Positions 8,597 through 17,390 are shown, numbered from the stretch's first letter. The stretch: 46,545 bases of DNA from Lachnospiraceae bacterium (GCA_017620255.1 JAFZQU010000008.1:1-46545); one strand, 5' to 3'. The notes: generated by a model not told the origin, from the sequence alone. Program-made: numbers and translations.

Positions 8597-8643
8597 GTGT
8601 TATAATAAATAATAGAAAGTTTTTCTTGGAGGATAGAAGACAA

Positions 8644-9354
8644 ATGCTTGAGATCAGACATTATTCGAAGGCTTACGGAGACGGGAAAAAAGTGGTGGAT
8701 GATATCTCGCTTGAGGTGATGAGCGGGGATATCTACGGTTTTATCGGACATAACGGCGCCGGCAAATCCACAACGATCCGCGCAGTCGTTGGCGTTCTTG
8801 ATTTTGACGAAGGGGAGATCTTTATAGACGGCCATTCCGTGAAGGAGGAGCCGATGGAGTGCAAGAAGATCACCGCTTATATTCCGGACAACCCGGATCT
8901 GTATGAGAACCTGACGGGATTTCAGTATTTGAACTTTGTGGCGGATGTGTTTTCGATCGATGCGGCCGAGCGGGACGCGCGCATCCGGAAATATGCGGAT
9001 CTGTTTGAGATCACGGATGCACTCGGCTCTGTCATCAGTTCCTATTCGCACGGCATGAAGCAGAAAGTCGCGATCATATCGGCCCTGATCCATGAGCCGA
9101 AGCTGCTCGTGCTGGATGAGCCGTTCGTCGGACTCGATCCGAAGGCGACTTTTACGCTGAAAGAGATCATGCATGAGATGTGCCGGCAGGGGACGGCGAT
9201 CTTCTTTTCCACGCATGTTCTGGATGTGGCGGAGAAGCTCTGCAACAAGGTCGCGATCATCAGGCACGGCAAGATCATCGCATCCGGTCTCATGGAGGAA
9301 CTGACGGAAGGTCACTCCCTGGAAGAAACGTTCCTGGAGGCGGACCATGAATAA
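8644..9354 (+). CDS. ABC transporter ATP-binding protein
   Basis: A 236-residue ABC ATPase with Walker A GHNGAGKST (about residues 36-44), signature SYSHGMKQKVA, Walker B LLVLDEPFVGLDP and H-loop STHVL. The order and size match ATPases of ABC-2-type exporters. The start at 8644 is preceded by TTGGAGG (spacing about 11 nt); the longer frame would run through the divergent promoter. The permease gene overlaps its end by 8 nt, so the pair forms one transporter. The promoter adjoins the TetR operators, suggesting efflux of a compound sensed by TetR. Confidence 0.92.
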   Translation: MLEIRHYSKAYGDGKKVVDDISLEVMSGDIYGFIGHNGAGKSTTIRAVVGVLDFDEGEIFIDGHSVKEEPMECKKITAYIPDNPDLYENLTGFQYLNFVADVFSIDAAERDARIRKYADLFEITDALGSVISSYSHGMKQKVAIISALIHEPKLLVLDEPFVGLDPKATFTLKEIMHEMCRQGTAIFFSTHVLDVAEKLCNKVAIIRHGKIIASGLMEELTEGHSLEETFLEADHE

Positions 9355-10945
9355 AAGCATCCTTCTTTTGAAAACGCTGCTGCTGTCCACCAGCCAGCGC
9401 AATATTTACAAATATTCCAACGATAAAAAGAAGAAAAAACGGATCCTCGGTTCGCTGATCGGTGCCGCTTTGCTCTATACCATGCTGATGGCTTACAGCG
9501 TCTTTATGTGTATCGGATACGGCATGGCAGGTCTTATCGACGCCGCGCCGCAGATGTGCGCGCTGATCATCAGTGCACTCGCGTTTGCGTTCACGCTTTT
9601 TAAGACAAACGGCTACCTTTTTAACTTCAGGGAATATGACATGCTGATGTCGCTCCCGTTCGAAGCGCGGACCGTTGCGGCATGCAAATTCCTGTATATG
9701 TATATCAAAAGCATGCCCTGGTACATAAGTATTTCCGTTGCCATGATGATCGGCTACGGTGTTTTTGCGCGCCAGGGCGTATGGGCGTATGTTCTCTGGC
9801 TGATCCTTTCGCTGTTTCTCCCTGTGATCCCCATGCTGGCGGCTTCTTTCCTGGGCTTCCTGATCGCAAGGATCAGTGCGGGATTCAGGCAGACGAAGAT
9901 CGTGCAGACCGTTCTGACTTTTATTTTCATACTGTTCTGCTTTTCGCTCCGTTTCATCATAGAGTACATCGTCCGCAACGATGCGGTGGAGTCCGTTCTG
10001 CAGAAAACATCCGAGTTCACGGGGAAAGCGGCTACGGCTTATCCGCCTGTCGCATGGTTCACAAATGCCGTCACAAAGACCGGTCTGACCGGTGCCCTCT
10101 GCCTGACCGGTATCAGCGTTCTTCTCTTTGCGGTCCTCTTCCGGATCGTCGGACATTCTTACAGGAACATCAATTCTGCGTTAAGATCAAACGCGGCGGC
10201 AAGAAGCATAAGGCTTGGGAAAGGCAAGAAGAGAAGTGTCGTGCAGGCCATTGCTTACAAGGAATTCAAGAGGATGACAGGCTCAACTGTATATATGACA
10301 AATGTTGCGATCGGAGAGATCATGGCGGTGATCTTTGGCATTCTGACGCTGGTGGTCGGTTTCGACAGGATCGTCGCACTGGTCACACAGAACGCACCGG
10401 TCGACACGGCGATCCTGCAGCCTGCGATCCCGTTCATCGTATATTTCTTTATCGGGATGATGGCAACGACGGCCTGTTCCCCGTCCCTGGAAGGAAAGAA
10501 CTACTGGATCCTGCAGAGCCTGCCGGTCGAAAAGAAGACCATCTATCAGGGAAAAATGCTGTTCAACCTGTATCTGACAGTTCCGTTCATGGTCTTTGGT
10601 ATACTGTGCCTGTGCCTGTCCGCGAAGGTACCGGTACTGGATTCGGTCCTGTATCTGATACTCGGAATCGCTGCATGCGCCTTTTCAACGACCTGGGGCT
10701 GTGTCTGCGGCGTGAAGCATATGCGGCTTGACTGGGAGAATGAAGTCGAAGTGATCAAGCAGGGTTCGGCGGTCGTGCTCTATATGCTTCCCAATATGTT
10801 CGTCGTGATGGGACTCACCGTGCTGGTGGTATTTCTCGGCATGTATATGGATCATAAACTTTTGGCGCTTCTCTTTATCCTGCCTGTATCGCTGCTTGCA
10901 GTCTTAAGCTACCGGCGGGTGCTTTCGCTTGCGAAGAAGGAATAG
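9347..10945 (+). CDS. ABC transporter permease (exporter type)
   Basis: A 532-residue polytopic membrane protein with roughly twelve hydrophobic segments and an Arg/Lys-rich cytoplasmic loop about residues 275-305. It has no periplasmic-type EAA loop, which fits an exporter permease rather than an importer. GGAGG lies 7 nt before the ATG, and the gene overlaps the upstream ATPase gene. The substrate cannot be read; the link to a TetR operator points to a toxic or signalling compound. Confidence 0.85.
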   Translation: MNKSILLLKTLLLSTSQRNIYKYSNDKKKKKRILGSLIGAALLYTMLMAYSVFMCIGYGMAGLIDAAPQMCALIISALAFAFTLFKTNGYLFNFREYDMLMSLPFEARTVAACKFLYMYIKSMPWYISISVAMMIGYGVFARQGVWAYVLWLILSLFLPVIPMLAASFLGFLIARISAGFRQTKIVQTVLTFIFILFCFSLRFIIEYIVRNDAVESVLQKTSEFTGKAATAYPPVAWFTNAVTKTGLTGALCLTGISVLLFAVLFRIVGHSYRNINSALRSNAAARSIRLGKGKKRSVVQAIAYKEFKRMTGSTVYMTNVAIGEIMAVIFGILTLVVGFDRIVALVTQNAPVDTAILQPAIPFIVYFFIGMMATTACSPSLEGKNYWILQSLPVEKKTIYQGKMLFNLYLTVPFMVFGILCLCLSAKVPVLDSVLYLILGIAACAFSTTWGCVCGVKHMRLDWENEVEVIKQGSAVVLYMLPNMFVVMGLTVLVVFLGMYMDHKLLALLFILPVSLLAVLSYRRVLSLAKKE

Positions 10946-10975
10946 GCGCCTGGCATTAAAAAAAGGTAAGATCAT

Positions 10976-11449
10976 ATGAACATGGGTGTTTTGACAGGGA
11001 TCATGATCCCGTTTGCCGGAACCGCACTCGGTTCGGCATGTGTGTTTCTGCTGAGAAAGGGACTTGGGACAAGCGTACAGAAAGCCCTTACCGGTTTTGC
11101 AGGCGGTGCGCTGGCACTGTCTCTTGGAATCGCCATCCAGAATTTCCCGGAAGGAGCCATTATCTCCATGCCGCTTTGTGCGGAAGGGAAGAGTAAAGGA
11201 AAAGCGTTTTTCTACGGCGCCTTATCCGGCGCGGTCGAACCTGCCGGGGCCCTGCTCACGATCCTGGCAGCAGGACTGATCGTTCCCGCGATGCCGTATC
11301 TTTTGAGTTTTGCCGCAGGTGCGATGATGTATGTTGTGGTGGAAGAACTGATCCCGGAGATGTCAGCCGGGGAACATTCGAATATCGGCGTGGTCATGTT
11401 TGCGGTCGGGTTCACGCTGATGATGGCATTGGATGTGGCACTTGGATAA
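10976..11449 (+). CDS. ZIP-family metal transporter lacking its central part
   Basis: A 157-residue open frame matching both ends of the ZIP metal-ion permease family, which is usually about 250-270 residues. The N-terminus (TALGSACVFLLRK, LTGFAGG) is the usual first segment. It runs straight into the late metal-site helix AIQNFPEG (about residues 54-61) and the final helices with VVEELIPE. The normal second and third membrane segments and the His-rich loop are absent, so about 90-100 residues appear deleted in frame near 11105. AAAGGTAAG precedes the ATG. The product is probably non-functional, or the assembly lacks sequence. Confidence 0.75.
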   Translation: MNMGVLTGIMIPFAGTALGSACVFLLRKGLGTSVQKALTGFAGGALALSLGIAIQNFPEGAIISMPLCAEGKSKGKAFFYGALSGAVEPAGALLTILAAGLIVPAMPYLLSFAAGAMMYVVVEELIPEMSAGEHSNIGVVMFAVGFTLMMALDVALG

Positions 11450-11452
11450 GAA

Positions 11453-11483
11453 AAAAAGCACGGTGTTATTTACCGTGCTTTTT
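11453..11483. terminator. Terminator after the ZIP gene
   Basis: AAAAAGCACGGT (11453-11464) and ACCGTGCTTTTT (11472-11483) form a 12-bp stem around a 7-nt loop, with A- and T-runs usable on both strands. Its right arm overlaps the last codons of the DtxR remnant on the minus strand. Confidence 0.85.
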
Positions 11484-11537
11484 CATATATGCTTTGATCG
11501 CATCAAAAGTCGTATCACTGATGTAGTGCTCCACGCG
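11466..11537 (-). pseudogene. C-terminal remnant of a DtxR/MntR-family metal regulator
   Basis: The minus-strand translation of this stretch is RVEHYISDTTFDAIKAYMKK followed by HGK and a stop. The RVEHxISDxTFxxIK pattern is the usual C-terminal end of DtxR-type metal-dependent repressors of clostridia. Only 23 codons remain. Upstream on the minus strand the sequence switches abruptly to part of feoB in the opposite orientation. Identification rests on a short motif, but its position beside feo genes and a ZIP gene supports it. Confidence 0.6.
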
Positions 11538-11538
11538 G

Positions 11539-11646
11539 GAGATGAACAATCCGAAATGGACCTGGTTTGCGGCGCTGCTCGTCATGATCTACATGCTCTT
11601 CTTCATGAAATACAAGGAAGCGGAGAAGTTGACGACGATCGCATAA
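11539..11646 (+). pseudogene. feoB: C-terminal remnant of ferrous-iron transporter FeoB
   Basis: The frame reads EMNNPKWTWFAALLVMIYML and ends 15 residues later with KLTTIA and a stop. NNPKWTWFA is characteristic of the last segment of FeoB. The frame is closed by TAG six codons upstream of the junction, so more than 600 residues of FeoB are missing. The FeoB-associated small gene follows 55 bp downstream, as in intact feo operons. A deletion joining an upstream minus-strand dtxR to feoB explains the arrangement. Confidence 0.65.
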
Positions 11647-11701
11647 GCGGTTACATTTATACTGAGAATAAACGAAAAAAGGCGGGAAAGGAGAGGATGG
11701 T

Positions 11702-11875
11702 ATGCTTACCTGGTTCATGACAAATCTCGGAACGATCGTTGTGACGTTCATACTTGTCCTGATCGTGGCATGCATCCTCTTCAAACTCGTCAGGGATAAA
11801 AAGCAGGGCAGATCGTCCTGTGGCGGAAACTGCGCGGGATGCAGTTCGTGCGGATCCTGCAGGTGCGTGAAATGA
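11702..11875 (+). CDS. FeoB-associated Cys-rich membrane protein
   Basis: A 57-residue protein: one membrane segment (about residues 8-29, TIVVTFILVLIVACILF), a basic patch (RDKKQGR) and a tail with CGGNCAGCSSCGSCRC, six or more cysteines in C-x-x-C-like spacing. This is the FeoB-associated Cys-rich protein found after feoB in clostridia, presumed to assist ferrous-iron transport. AAAGGAGAGG lies just before the ATG at 11702. The gene is intact although the feoB before it is reduced to its tail. Confidence 0.85.
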   Translation: MLTWFMTNLGTIVVTFILVLIVACILFKLVRDKKQGRSSCGGNCAGCSSCGSCRCVK

Positions 11876-11964
11876 TCTGCGTAAAGAAATAAAAAAAAGT
11901 ATAAAACGGAATGTTTTATGGTAGAATACAGACAGATCCATGAAGTTTTGCCCGGGAGGTTACC

Positions 11965-12926
11965 ATGTCAGGGATTCGCGAGATCGCAGAGCGCGCGGGC
12001 GTTTCCATTTCTACCGTTTCAAATGTTCTGCACAATAAAAACAGTGCTTCGCCAAAGACGAGGGAAAGATCCTTGCGATCGCGGAGGAACTCGGCTATGA
12101 GATGCCCCTGTCCAGGAAGCGGGGCAATCATACGGTCATCTGTAATCTGAGTGATTTTGACGCCCTGTATTTTCTGGACGTGCTGCACGGCATCAGCGAT
12201 TACACGAGTGCCAAGGGATACAGCATGCTGATCTGCAGCGGGGAAAACATCTCCTATTATGCGGATCCGGAAATGGTCTGCGGCTGCATCGTGAACGATG
12301 TCAACACGGCGGATGCGGACCTTTTGAAGATCGCGGACAAGGGGATCCCGGTCATCGTGCTCGACCGTGAGATCGACAGTTCCCGGATCAAGAGTATCGT
12401 CGTGAACAATTACGCGGCGGAAAAGCAGCTGATCGAAGGGTTGGTCGAGGCCGGCTACAAGCGGTTTGCGTTCCTTGCGGGCAAAAACACCGATGATAAT
12501 AAGGAAAGATATGCCGCGTTCCGCGACACCCTGAAGGAACACGGCATCCCGTTCAGGCGGAACGACTACTTCGAGGGGGACTGGCGGGAAAAGAGCGGAG
12601 CCCAGGCGGCGCGCCTCCTGATGCTTTCGGAAGAGATGCCGGAGATCCTGGTGTGTGCCAACGACATGATGGCGCTTGGCGCGATCCGGCTGCTTGCGGG
12701 CAACGGGATCCGGGTGCCGGAGGACATCGCGGTCGTCGGGTTTGACGATATCATCATCTCGAAATACACGGAACTGACAACTGTCACAGTGCCTGACTAT
12801 GAGCGCGGATACCTCGCTGCACAGGCGCTGATCGACATCCTCGAGGGCAAGGGTGATTTTGACACCGTGCGCATTGGCGCAAGGGTAAAATGGAGGAAGA
12901 CGACGAAGGATTTTCGTAAAAAATAA
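11965..12926 (+). pseudogene. LacI-family transcriptional regulator, frameshifted
   Basis: Frame one (from ATG 11965) gives the LacI helix-turn-helix, IREIAERAGVSISTVSNVLH, then KTRER. After about 12067 the correct continuation ILAIAEELGYEMPLSRKR lies in another frame, through the full periplasmic-binding-like sugar domain to 12926 (ending VKWRKTTKDFRKK). One missing base in GAAAGATCC explains this. The domain has the usual ANDMMALGAIRLL and VVGFDD motifs. It sits upstream of the alpha-glucoside operon and is the likely local regulator. The GGGAGG site before 11965 is good. It is either a true frameshift or a sequencing error. Confidence 0.85.
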
Positions 12927-12943
12927 GTAAAATCATCAGTTGA

Positions 12944-12974
12944 TTTTACTAAAATATTGTTCGTTTTACTAAAA
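12944..12974. promoter_or_regulatory. Pair of 11-bp palindromes, candidate operator
   Basis: TTTTACTAAAA occurs at 12944-12954 and 12964-12974, a 20-bp step (about two helical turns). Each is a perfect dyad around one base. A longer dyad, GTAAAATCA with TGATTTTAC, overlaps the first. They could bind the adjacent LacI-type protein, but they lie before a terminator and not over the operon promoter, so the role is uncertain. Confidence 0.35.
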
Positions 12975-12978
12975 CAGG

Positions 12979-13020
12979 GACACGGGTTGGTTAATAACCA
13001 TAAACCACCGTGTCTTTTTT
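12979..13020 (+). terminator. Terminator of the LacI gene
   Basis: GACACGG (12979-12985) pairs with CCGTGTC (13008-13014), an inner GGTT/AACC stem strengthens it, and TTTTTT follows. Confidence 0.75.
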
Positions 13021-13050
13021 GTTCAGTTCCCACGAAAAAAATCGTAGGGA

Positions 13051-13080
13051 TTGTAATCATTCTTGCGAACATCTGATAAT
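13051..13080 (+). promoter_or_regulatory. Candidate promoter of the alpha-glucoside operon
   Basis: TTGTAA (13051-13056), an 18-nt spacer and GATAAT (13075-13080) lie 56 bp upstream of the binding-protein start, after the LacI terminator. Confidence 0.4.
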
Positions 13081-13136
13081 GAAGCCATAAGGCAAACACA
13101 ACCCCGGTTATGGGGAAGATCAAAGGAGGAAGAATC

Positions 13137-14468
13137 ATGAAAAAGAAAGTTTTAGCGGTGATACTTGCAGCGTCTATGGTATGTGCAGCGCTGGCAGGTT
13201 GCGGAGGAACCGCTGCAGCGCCCGCAGGTGATGCGGCAGCAACAGACGCAGGTGATGCGGCAGTTAAAACGCCGGAAGGCGGCATCAGACTGGTCAACAA
13301 CAAGGTTGAGGTTGACGAAGGCCTGAAGAAACTGGCAAAAGCATATGAAGAGAAGACGGGCGTTCCCGTTGTCATCGAATCTCTCGGCGGCGGTATCGAC
13401 ACGCAGGCAACCCTGAAGGGTTACTACCAGGCAGACAACATGCCGGACATCTTCGTATTTGAAGGTGACATCCACTATCCGACATGGGAAGGACTTCTGG
13501 CAGATCTTTCCGGCGAAGCGTGGGTAAACGACACGGAAGCGGAATATGTCCGCGACGGTAAGGTTTACGGCTTCCCGACCACAACAGAAGCGATCGGCCT
13601 TGCATACAATGCGGACATCCTGGCAAAAGCAGGCGTGGATCCCAAGAGCATCACAGGTCCCGAGAGCATGAGAAAAGCATTCGAGACGATCGATGCGAAG
13701 AAGGATGAGCTGGGTCTTACTTCCGTACTCGGTTACTATACGGAATCCTCACAGCTCTGGTGGTCACCCGGCCAGCACGTATTCGGTACCTACTTTGACT
13801 CCGGCTTAAGCCGTGACGATACCACATACATCGACCTGTTCAAGGATGGCGGCAAGCTCGATATGGACCGCGCCACACCGTGGGCTGAGATGGTTGCACT
13901 GTTCAACCAGTACACGGATCCGGCAGGTGTTTCCGGCACATATGATGCACAGGTTCTCGGTTTTGCTTCCGGTAAATATGCATTCGTAACACAGGGTTCC
14001 TGGATCGGTGCAACCCTTGTGAACGACGACAAGGATGCTTATGCGGCAGCAGGCAACTTTGAGATCGGCATGATCCCTTATGCTTTCATCGAAGGACAGG
14101 ACACGATCTTAACAAACTCCCCGAACTGGTGGGGCGTATTCAAAGACGGCAACGTTGAAGAAGCAAAGAAATTCCTTGCATGGTGTGCAGCTGATGACGG
14201 CGGACAGGAGATCCTCGCAAAAGACTGCGGCTTCATCTCCCCTTACGCTTCCAATACACATGCGCCGGATGATCCGTTCGCAAAGACGATCGCGGAATAT
14301 ACGGCAGCAGGCAAGACCTCTTCCTGGCACTGGCTGTCCATGAAGGAAGGTATCGGCCAGAACGCTACAGGCGTGGTATTCCAGGACTTCGCAATGGGTA
14401 ACTTCCCTGACGCCAAGACATTCCTTGATACACTGCAGCAGGTATGCGAAAACTACTATGCAAACTAA
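13137..14468 (+). CDS. Sugar ABC transporter substrate-binding lipoprotein
   Basis: A 443-residue extracellular binding protein of the family-1 (maltose/multiple sugar) type. Signal peptide MKKKVLAVILAASMVCAALAGC ends in lipobox LAGC, followed by an Ala-rich linker. The mature part has YEEKTGVPVVIE, MPDIFVFEGD and Trp-rich segments (SQLWWSPG, SPNWWGV, SSWHWLS) usual for sugar binding. AAAGGAGGAA precedes the ATG at 13137. It is the first gene of an operon with a GH65 phosphorylase, beta-phosphoglucomutase and two permeases, so an alpha-linked disaccharide such as maltose, nigerose, kojibiose or trehalose is the probable ligand. Confidence 0.92.
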   Translation: MKKKVLAVILAASMVCAALAGCGGTAAAPAGDAAATDAGDAAVKTPEGGIRLVNNKVEVDEGLKKLAKAYEEKTGVPVVIESLGGGIDTQATLKGYYQADNMPDIFVFEGDIHYPTWEGLLADLSGEAWVNDTEAEYVRDGKVYGFPTTTEAIGLAYNADILAKAGVDPKSITGPESMRKAFETIDAKKDELGLTSVLGYYTESSQLWWSPGQHVFGTYFDSGLSRDDTTYIDLFKDGGKLDMDRATPWAEMVALFNQYTDPAGVSGTYDAQVLGFASGKYAFVTQGSWIGATLVNDDKDAYAAAGNFEIGMIPYAFIEGQDTILTNSPNWWGVFKDGNVEEAKKFLAWCAADDGGQEILAKDCGFISPYASNTHAPDDPFAKTIAEYTAAGKTSSWHWLSMKEGIGQNATGVVFQDFAMGNFPDAKTFLDTLQQVCENYYAN

Positions 14469-16746
14469 CACAAGACTGATCAGAAAAGAGAATTATGAGC
14501 CGAAGGAGTTAAATCTCCATGAAACGCTGTTTCATAACGCAAACGGCTATATCGGGATCCGGGGCACGCTTGAAGAAGGCGTGCCCACGGATTATCCGAC
14601 CATGCGCGGTCAGTATATCGCAGGGACCTACGAGATCATCCCGATGAAGCAGGCGGAGAGCCTTTGCAACCTGGTGGAAGAGAAGCAGACCATGATCAAC
14701 GTCTGCGACACCCAGACGATCCGGCTTTCCGTGAACGGTGAAGAGTTTGCACCGGTAAAAGGCGGCGTCAAAGACGCAAGCCGCGTGCTCGACATGGAAG
14801 AGGGCTACACGGAGCGCACCACGGTATGGAAGAGCCCTGCAGGAAACGAGATCCGCGTCAGGATCCGCCGCATGGCACACTTTGGGATCAAAGAGCTCTT
14901 CACGATCGAATACGAAGTGGAAGCGCTGAATTTCTCGGGAGAAGCCGTGTTTGATTCCGTGCACATGCCGGAAGTCGCAAATTACTCGGACCCGGATGAC
15001 CCGCGGCTTGCCGATGAGAGCCCCTGCTATTTAAAGAGCGTGGAGAAGGGATTTTCGGGGAACCGTTCCTTCTCGGTCGCAGAGACCGCAAAGAGCGGCG
15101 TACGCATCGCAGTCGCGACCGATCACACGGTGGTTTCCGAATCCAGATCCGACAGCATGATCCGCGAGGAAGGCAATGCGCTGATCACAAGGCTCCGCGT
15201 TCCGCTCAAGCAGAACGAAAAGATCGCCGTGATCAAATATGCGGCCTTTTCCGATTCGATCAGGGAAAGCGATCCCAAAGGAAAAGTCATGCAGGTCTTA
15301 AAGGATGCGATGAAACGGCCCCTGTCCGAACTGTATCTGGCACAGAAAGAGTACCTTTCTGATTTTCATGCACATTCCCGCATGGAGATCGAAGGAGATG
15401 CGGAATTAAACGATGCGGTCTTATTCAACACGTACCAGCTGCTCTGCGCGGCACCGCATGACGCACATTCCGGGATCGCCGCCAAGGGCTTGTCCGGCGA
15501 AGGCTACGAAGGCCACTTCTTCTGGGATACGGAAATGTATGTGGTCCCGTTCTTTGTCTTAACGGATCCCACCCTTGCGAAAAACATCTTATCGTTCCGC
15601 TATGCGACCCTGCCTGCGGCCAGAGAAAACGCGACATTGCTCGGACATAAAAAAGGCGCGCTCTATCCGTGGCGTACGATCACGGGCGTGGAGTGTTCCG
15701 GCTATTTCCCGAGCGGAAGTGCGGCTTACCACATCAACGGTGCCGTCGCCTACGCCGTGATCCAGTACTACCTGGCTACCGGCGATGCGGATTTTATGGT
15801 CACGATGGGGCTTGAGATCCTGCTCGAGACCGCAAGACTGTGGCTGGATACGGGCGTTTACGACAGGGAAGGCCGCTTCTGTATTCAGGAGGTCACGGGA
15901 CCTGATGAATACACATGCATGGTCAACAACAATTACTACACCAATGCTTCGGCCAAAAACAATCTGCGCTTTGCGGCAGATCTCTACGAGCAGTTCAGGG
16001 ACAGGGCAGAGGTCAAAAAACTGGCCGCACGTCTGAAACTGGATAAGACAGAGATCGCCGATATGAAAAAGGCGGCAGAGAAGATGTATCTTCCCTATGA
16101 CGAAGCGTACGGGATCAATCCGCAGGATGATTCGTTCCTGGACAAGCCGGTCTGGGATCTTGCAAATACGCCAAAGGATGTTTATCCGCTGCTGCTGCAT
16201 TACCATCCGCTGCATCTTTACCGCTACCAGGTTTGCAAGCAGGCAGACACCGTGCTTTCCCACTTCCTGTTCCCCGATCTGCAGTCCAAAGAGACGATGG
16301 AGAACAGTTTCCGCTACTACGAGAAGATCACGACGCACGACTCGTCGCTGTCCACCTGCGTATTCAGCATGACAGCGTCCATGCTCGGGCTCAAGGAGGA
16401 AGCGCTTGCCTATTTCGGTGATTCGGCCAAGCTCGATCTCATGAACCGTCACGAGAACACCAAAGACGGCGTGCATACCGCAAATATGGGCGGCTGCTAC
16501 ATGGCGATCGTGAGCGGGTTCGCGGGACTGCGCATTACGGATGAGGGTCTGTCGGTCAACCCGTATGTACCAAAGGGCTTATCGCGTTATTCGTTCCCGT
16601 TTGCATACAGGGGAAGACGGCTGAAACTGACGGTTGAAAAAAACAGCGCGAAACTGGAACTTGTTTCGGGCGATGCATTGGAATTCGGATTCCGCGATAC
16701 GAGGGCGGAACTTGGAAAGGAGGAGCCATGGGTTGTGAAGCTGTGA
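14458..16746 (+). CDS. GH65-family alpha-glucoside phosphorylase
   Basis: A 762-residue protein of glycoside hydrolase family 65, which splits alpha-glucosides with phosphate, giving beta-glucose 1-phosphate. Visible family marks: HNANGYIGIRGTLEEG near the N-terminus, GHFFWDTEMYVVPFF, and VTGPDEY (about residues 479-485), whose Glu aligns with the general acid, followed by VNNNYYTN; then KQADTVLSHF and THDSSLSTCVFSM, which belong to the phosphate and sugar site. The start at 14458 overlaps the previous gene by 11 nt. Beta-phosphoglucomutase downstream fits the beta-anomer product. Maltose, nigerose, kojibiose and trehalose phosphorylases cannot be told apart here. Confidence 0.92.
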   Translation: MQTNTRLIRKENYEPKELNLHETLFHNANGYIGIRGTLEEGVPTDYPTMRGQYIAGTYEIIPMKQAESLCNLVEEKQTMINVCDTQTIRLSVNGEEFAPVKGGVKDASRVLDMEEGYTERTTVWKSPAGNEIRVRIRRMAHFGIKELFTIEYEVEALNFSGEAVFDSVHMPEVANYSDPDDPRLADESPCYLKSVEKGFSGNRSFSVAETAKSGVRIAVATDHTVVSESRSDSMIREEGNALITRLRVPLKQNEKIAVIKYAAFSDSIRESDPKGKVMQVLKDAMKRPLSELYLAQKEYLSDFHAHSRMEIEGDAELNDAVLFNTYQLLCAAPHDAHSGIAAKGLSGEGYEGHFFWDTEMYVVPFFVLTDPTLAKNILSFRYATLPAARENATLLGHKKGALYPWRTITGVECSGYFPSGSAAYHINGAVAYAVIQYYLATGDADFMVTMGLEILLETARLWLDTGVYDREGRFCIQEVTGPDEYTCMVNNNYYTNASAKNNLRFAADLYEQFRDRAEVKKLAARLKLDKTEIADMKKAAEKMYLPYDEAYGINPQDDSFLDKPVWDLANTPKDVYPLLLHYHPLHLYRYQVCKQADTVLSHFLFPDLQSKETMENSFRYYEKITTHDSSLSTCVFSMTASMLGLKEEALAYFGDSAKLDLMNRHENTKDGVHTANMGGCYMAIVSGFAGLRITDEGLSVNPYVPKGLSRYSFPFAYRGRRLKLTVEKNSAKLELVSGDALEFGFRDTRAELGKEEPWVVKL

Positions 16747-17390
16747 TCTTTGATCTGGACGGCGTGCTGGTGCACACGGACCGGTTTCATTATCTGGCGT
16801 GGAAACAGTTAAGCGATGAACGGGGCATCTATTTTGATGAAGAGATCAACAGGAGACTGCGCGGCGTCAGCCGTGACGAAAGTCTGGAGATCATTCTCGA
16901 ACGCTACGACGGCCCTGCGCTCACGCCGGAAGAGAAAAAAGAAATGACGGAGAAGAAGAACGTGATCTACCGTGGATTCCTATCACAGATGACACCTGCG
17001 GACGTGACGGATGAGGTACGCGATACGGTAAGACGGATCCGCAAAGCAGGCTACAGGCTGGCAGTCGGATCCTCGAGCAAAAACACCGCCTTCATCCTTG
17101 ACAAAACAGGGCTTACGGGTTATTTTGACGAAGTCGCGGACGGTACCATGATCACGAAGACAAAGCCGGACCCGGAGGTCTTCCTCCTGGCGGCGGAACA
17201 GCTGGCGGTAAGACCGGAGAATTGCCTGATCGTGGAGGATGCGGCGGCAGGGATCGAGGCCGGGAAACGTGCCGGCATGAAGACGGCGGCATACGGCGAT
17301 GCCGCAAAAGACAGGATCGCCGATTATGATCTGGAACAATTCACGGATCTTTTGCAGATCCTGACTATCGACACGGGGGTAAATGTATGA
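16728..17390 (+). CDS. pgmB: Beta-phosphoglucomutase
   Basis: A 220-residue HAD-superfamily protein converting beta-glucose 1-phosphate to glucose 6-phosphate. The active-site motif is FDLDGVLVHTD, with Asp9 as phosphorylated nucleophile and Asp11 as acid/base; FHYLAWK follows at the cap as in beta-phosphoglucomutases. Motif II is VGSSSKN, with KPDPEVFLLAA and VEDAAAGIEAGK completing the site. AAAGGAGG precedes the ATG, and the gene overlaps the GH65 gene by 19 nt and the permease gene by 4 nt. It takes the phosphorylase product into glycolysis. Confidence 0.93.
   Translation: MGCEAVIFDLDGVLVHTDRFHYLAWKQLSDERGIYFDEEINRRLRGVSRDESLEIILERYDGPALTPEEKKEMTEKKNVIYRGFLSQMTPADVTDEVRDTVRRIRKAGYRLAVGSSSKNTAFILDKTGLTGYFDEVADGTMITKTKPDPEVFLLAAEQLAVRPENCLIVEDAAAGIEAGKRAGMKTAAYGDAAKDRIADYDLEQFTDLLQILTIDTGVNV

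Noticed and set aside
14425-14457. Earlier start for the GH65 gene
   Set aside because: It would lie deep in the binding-protein gene and adds residues not typical of GH65; ATG 14458 gives the normal N-terminus.
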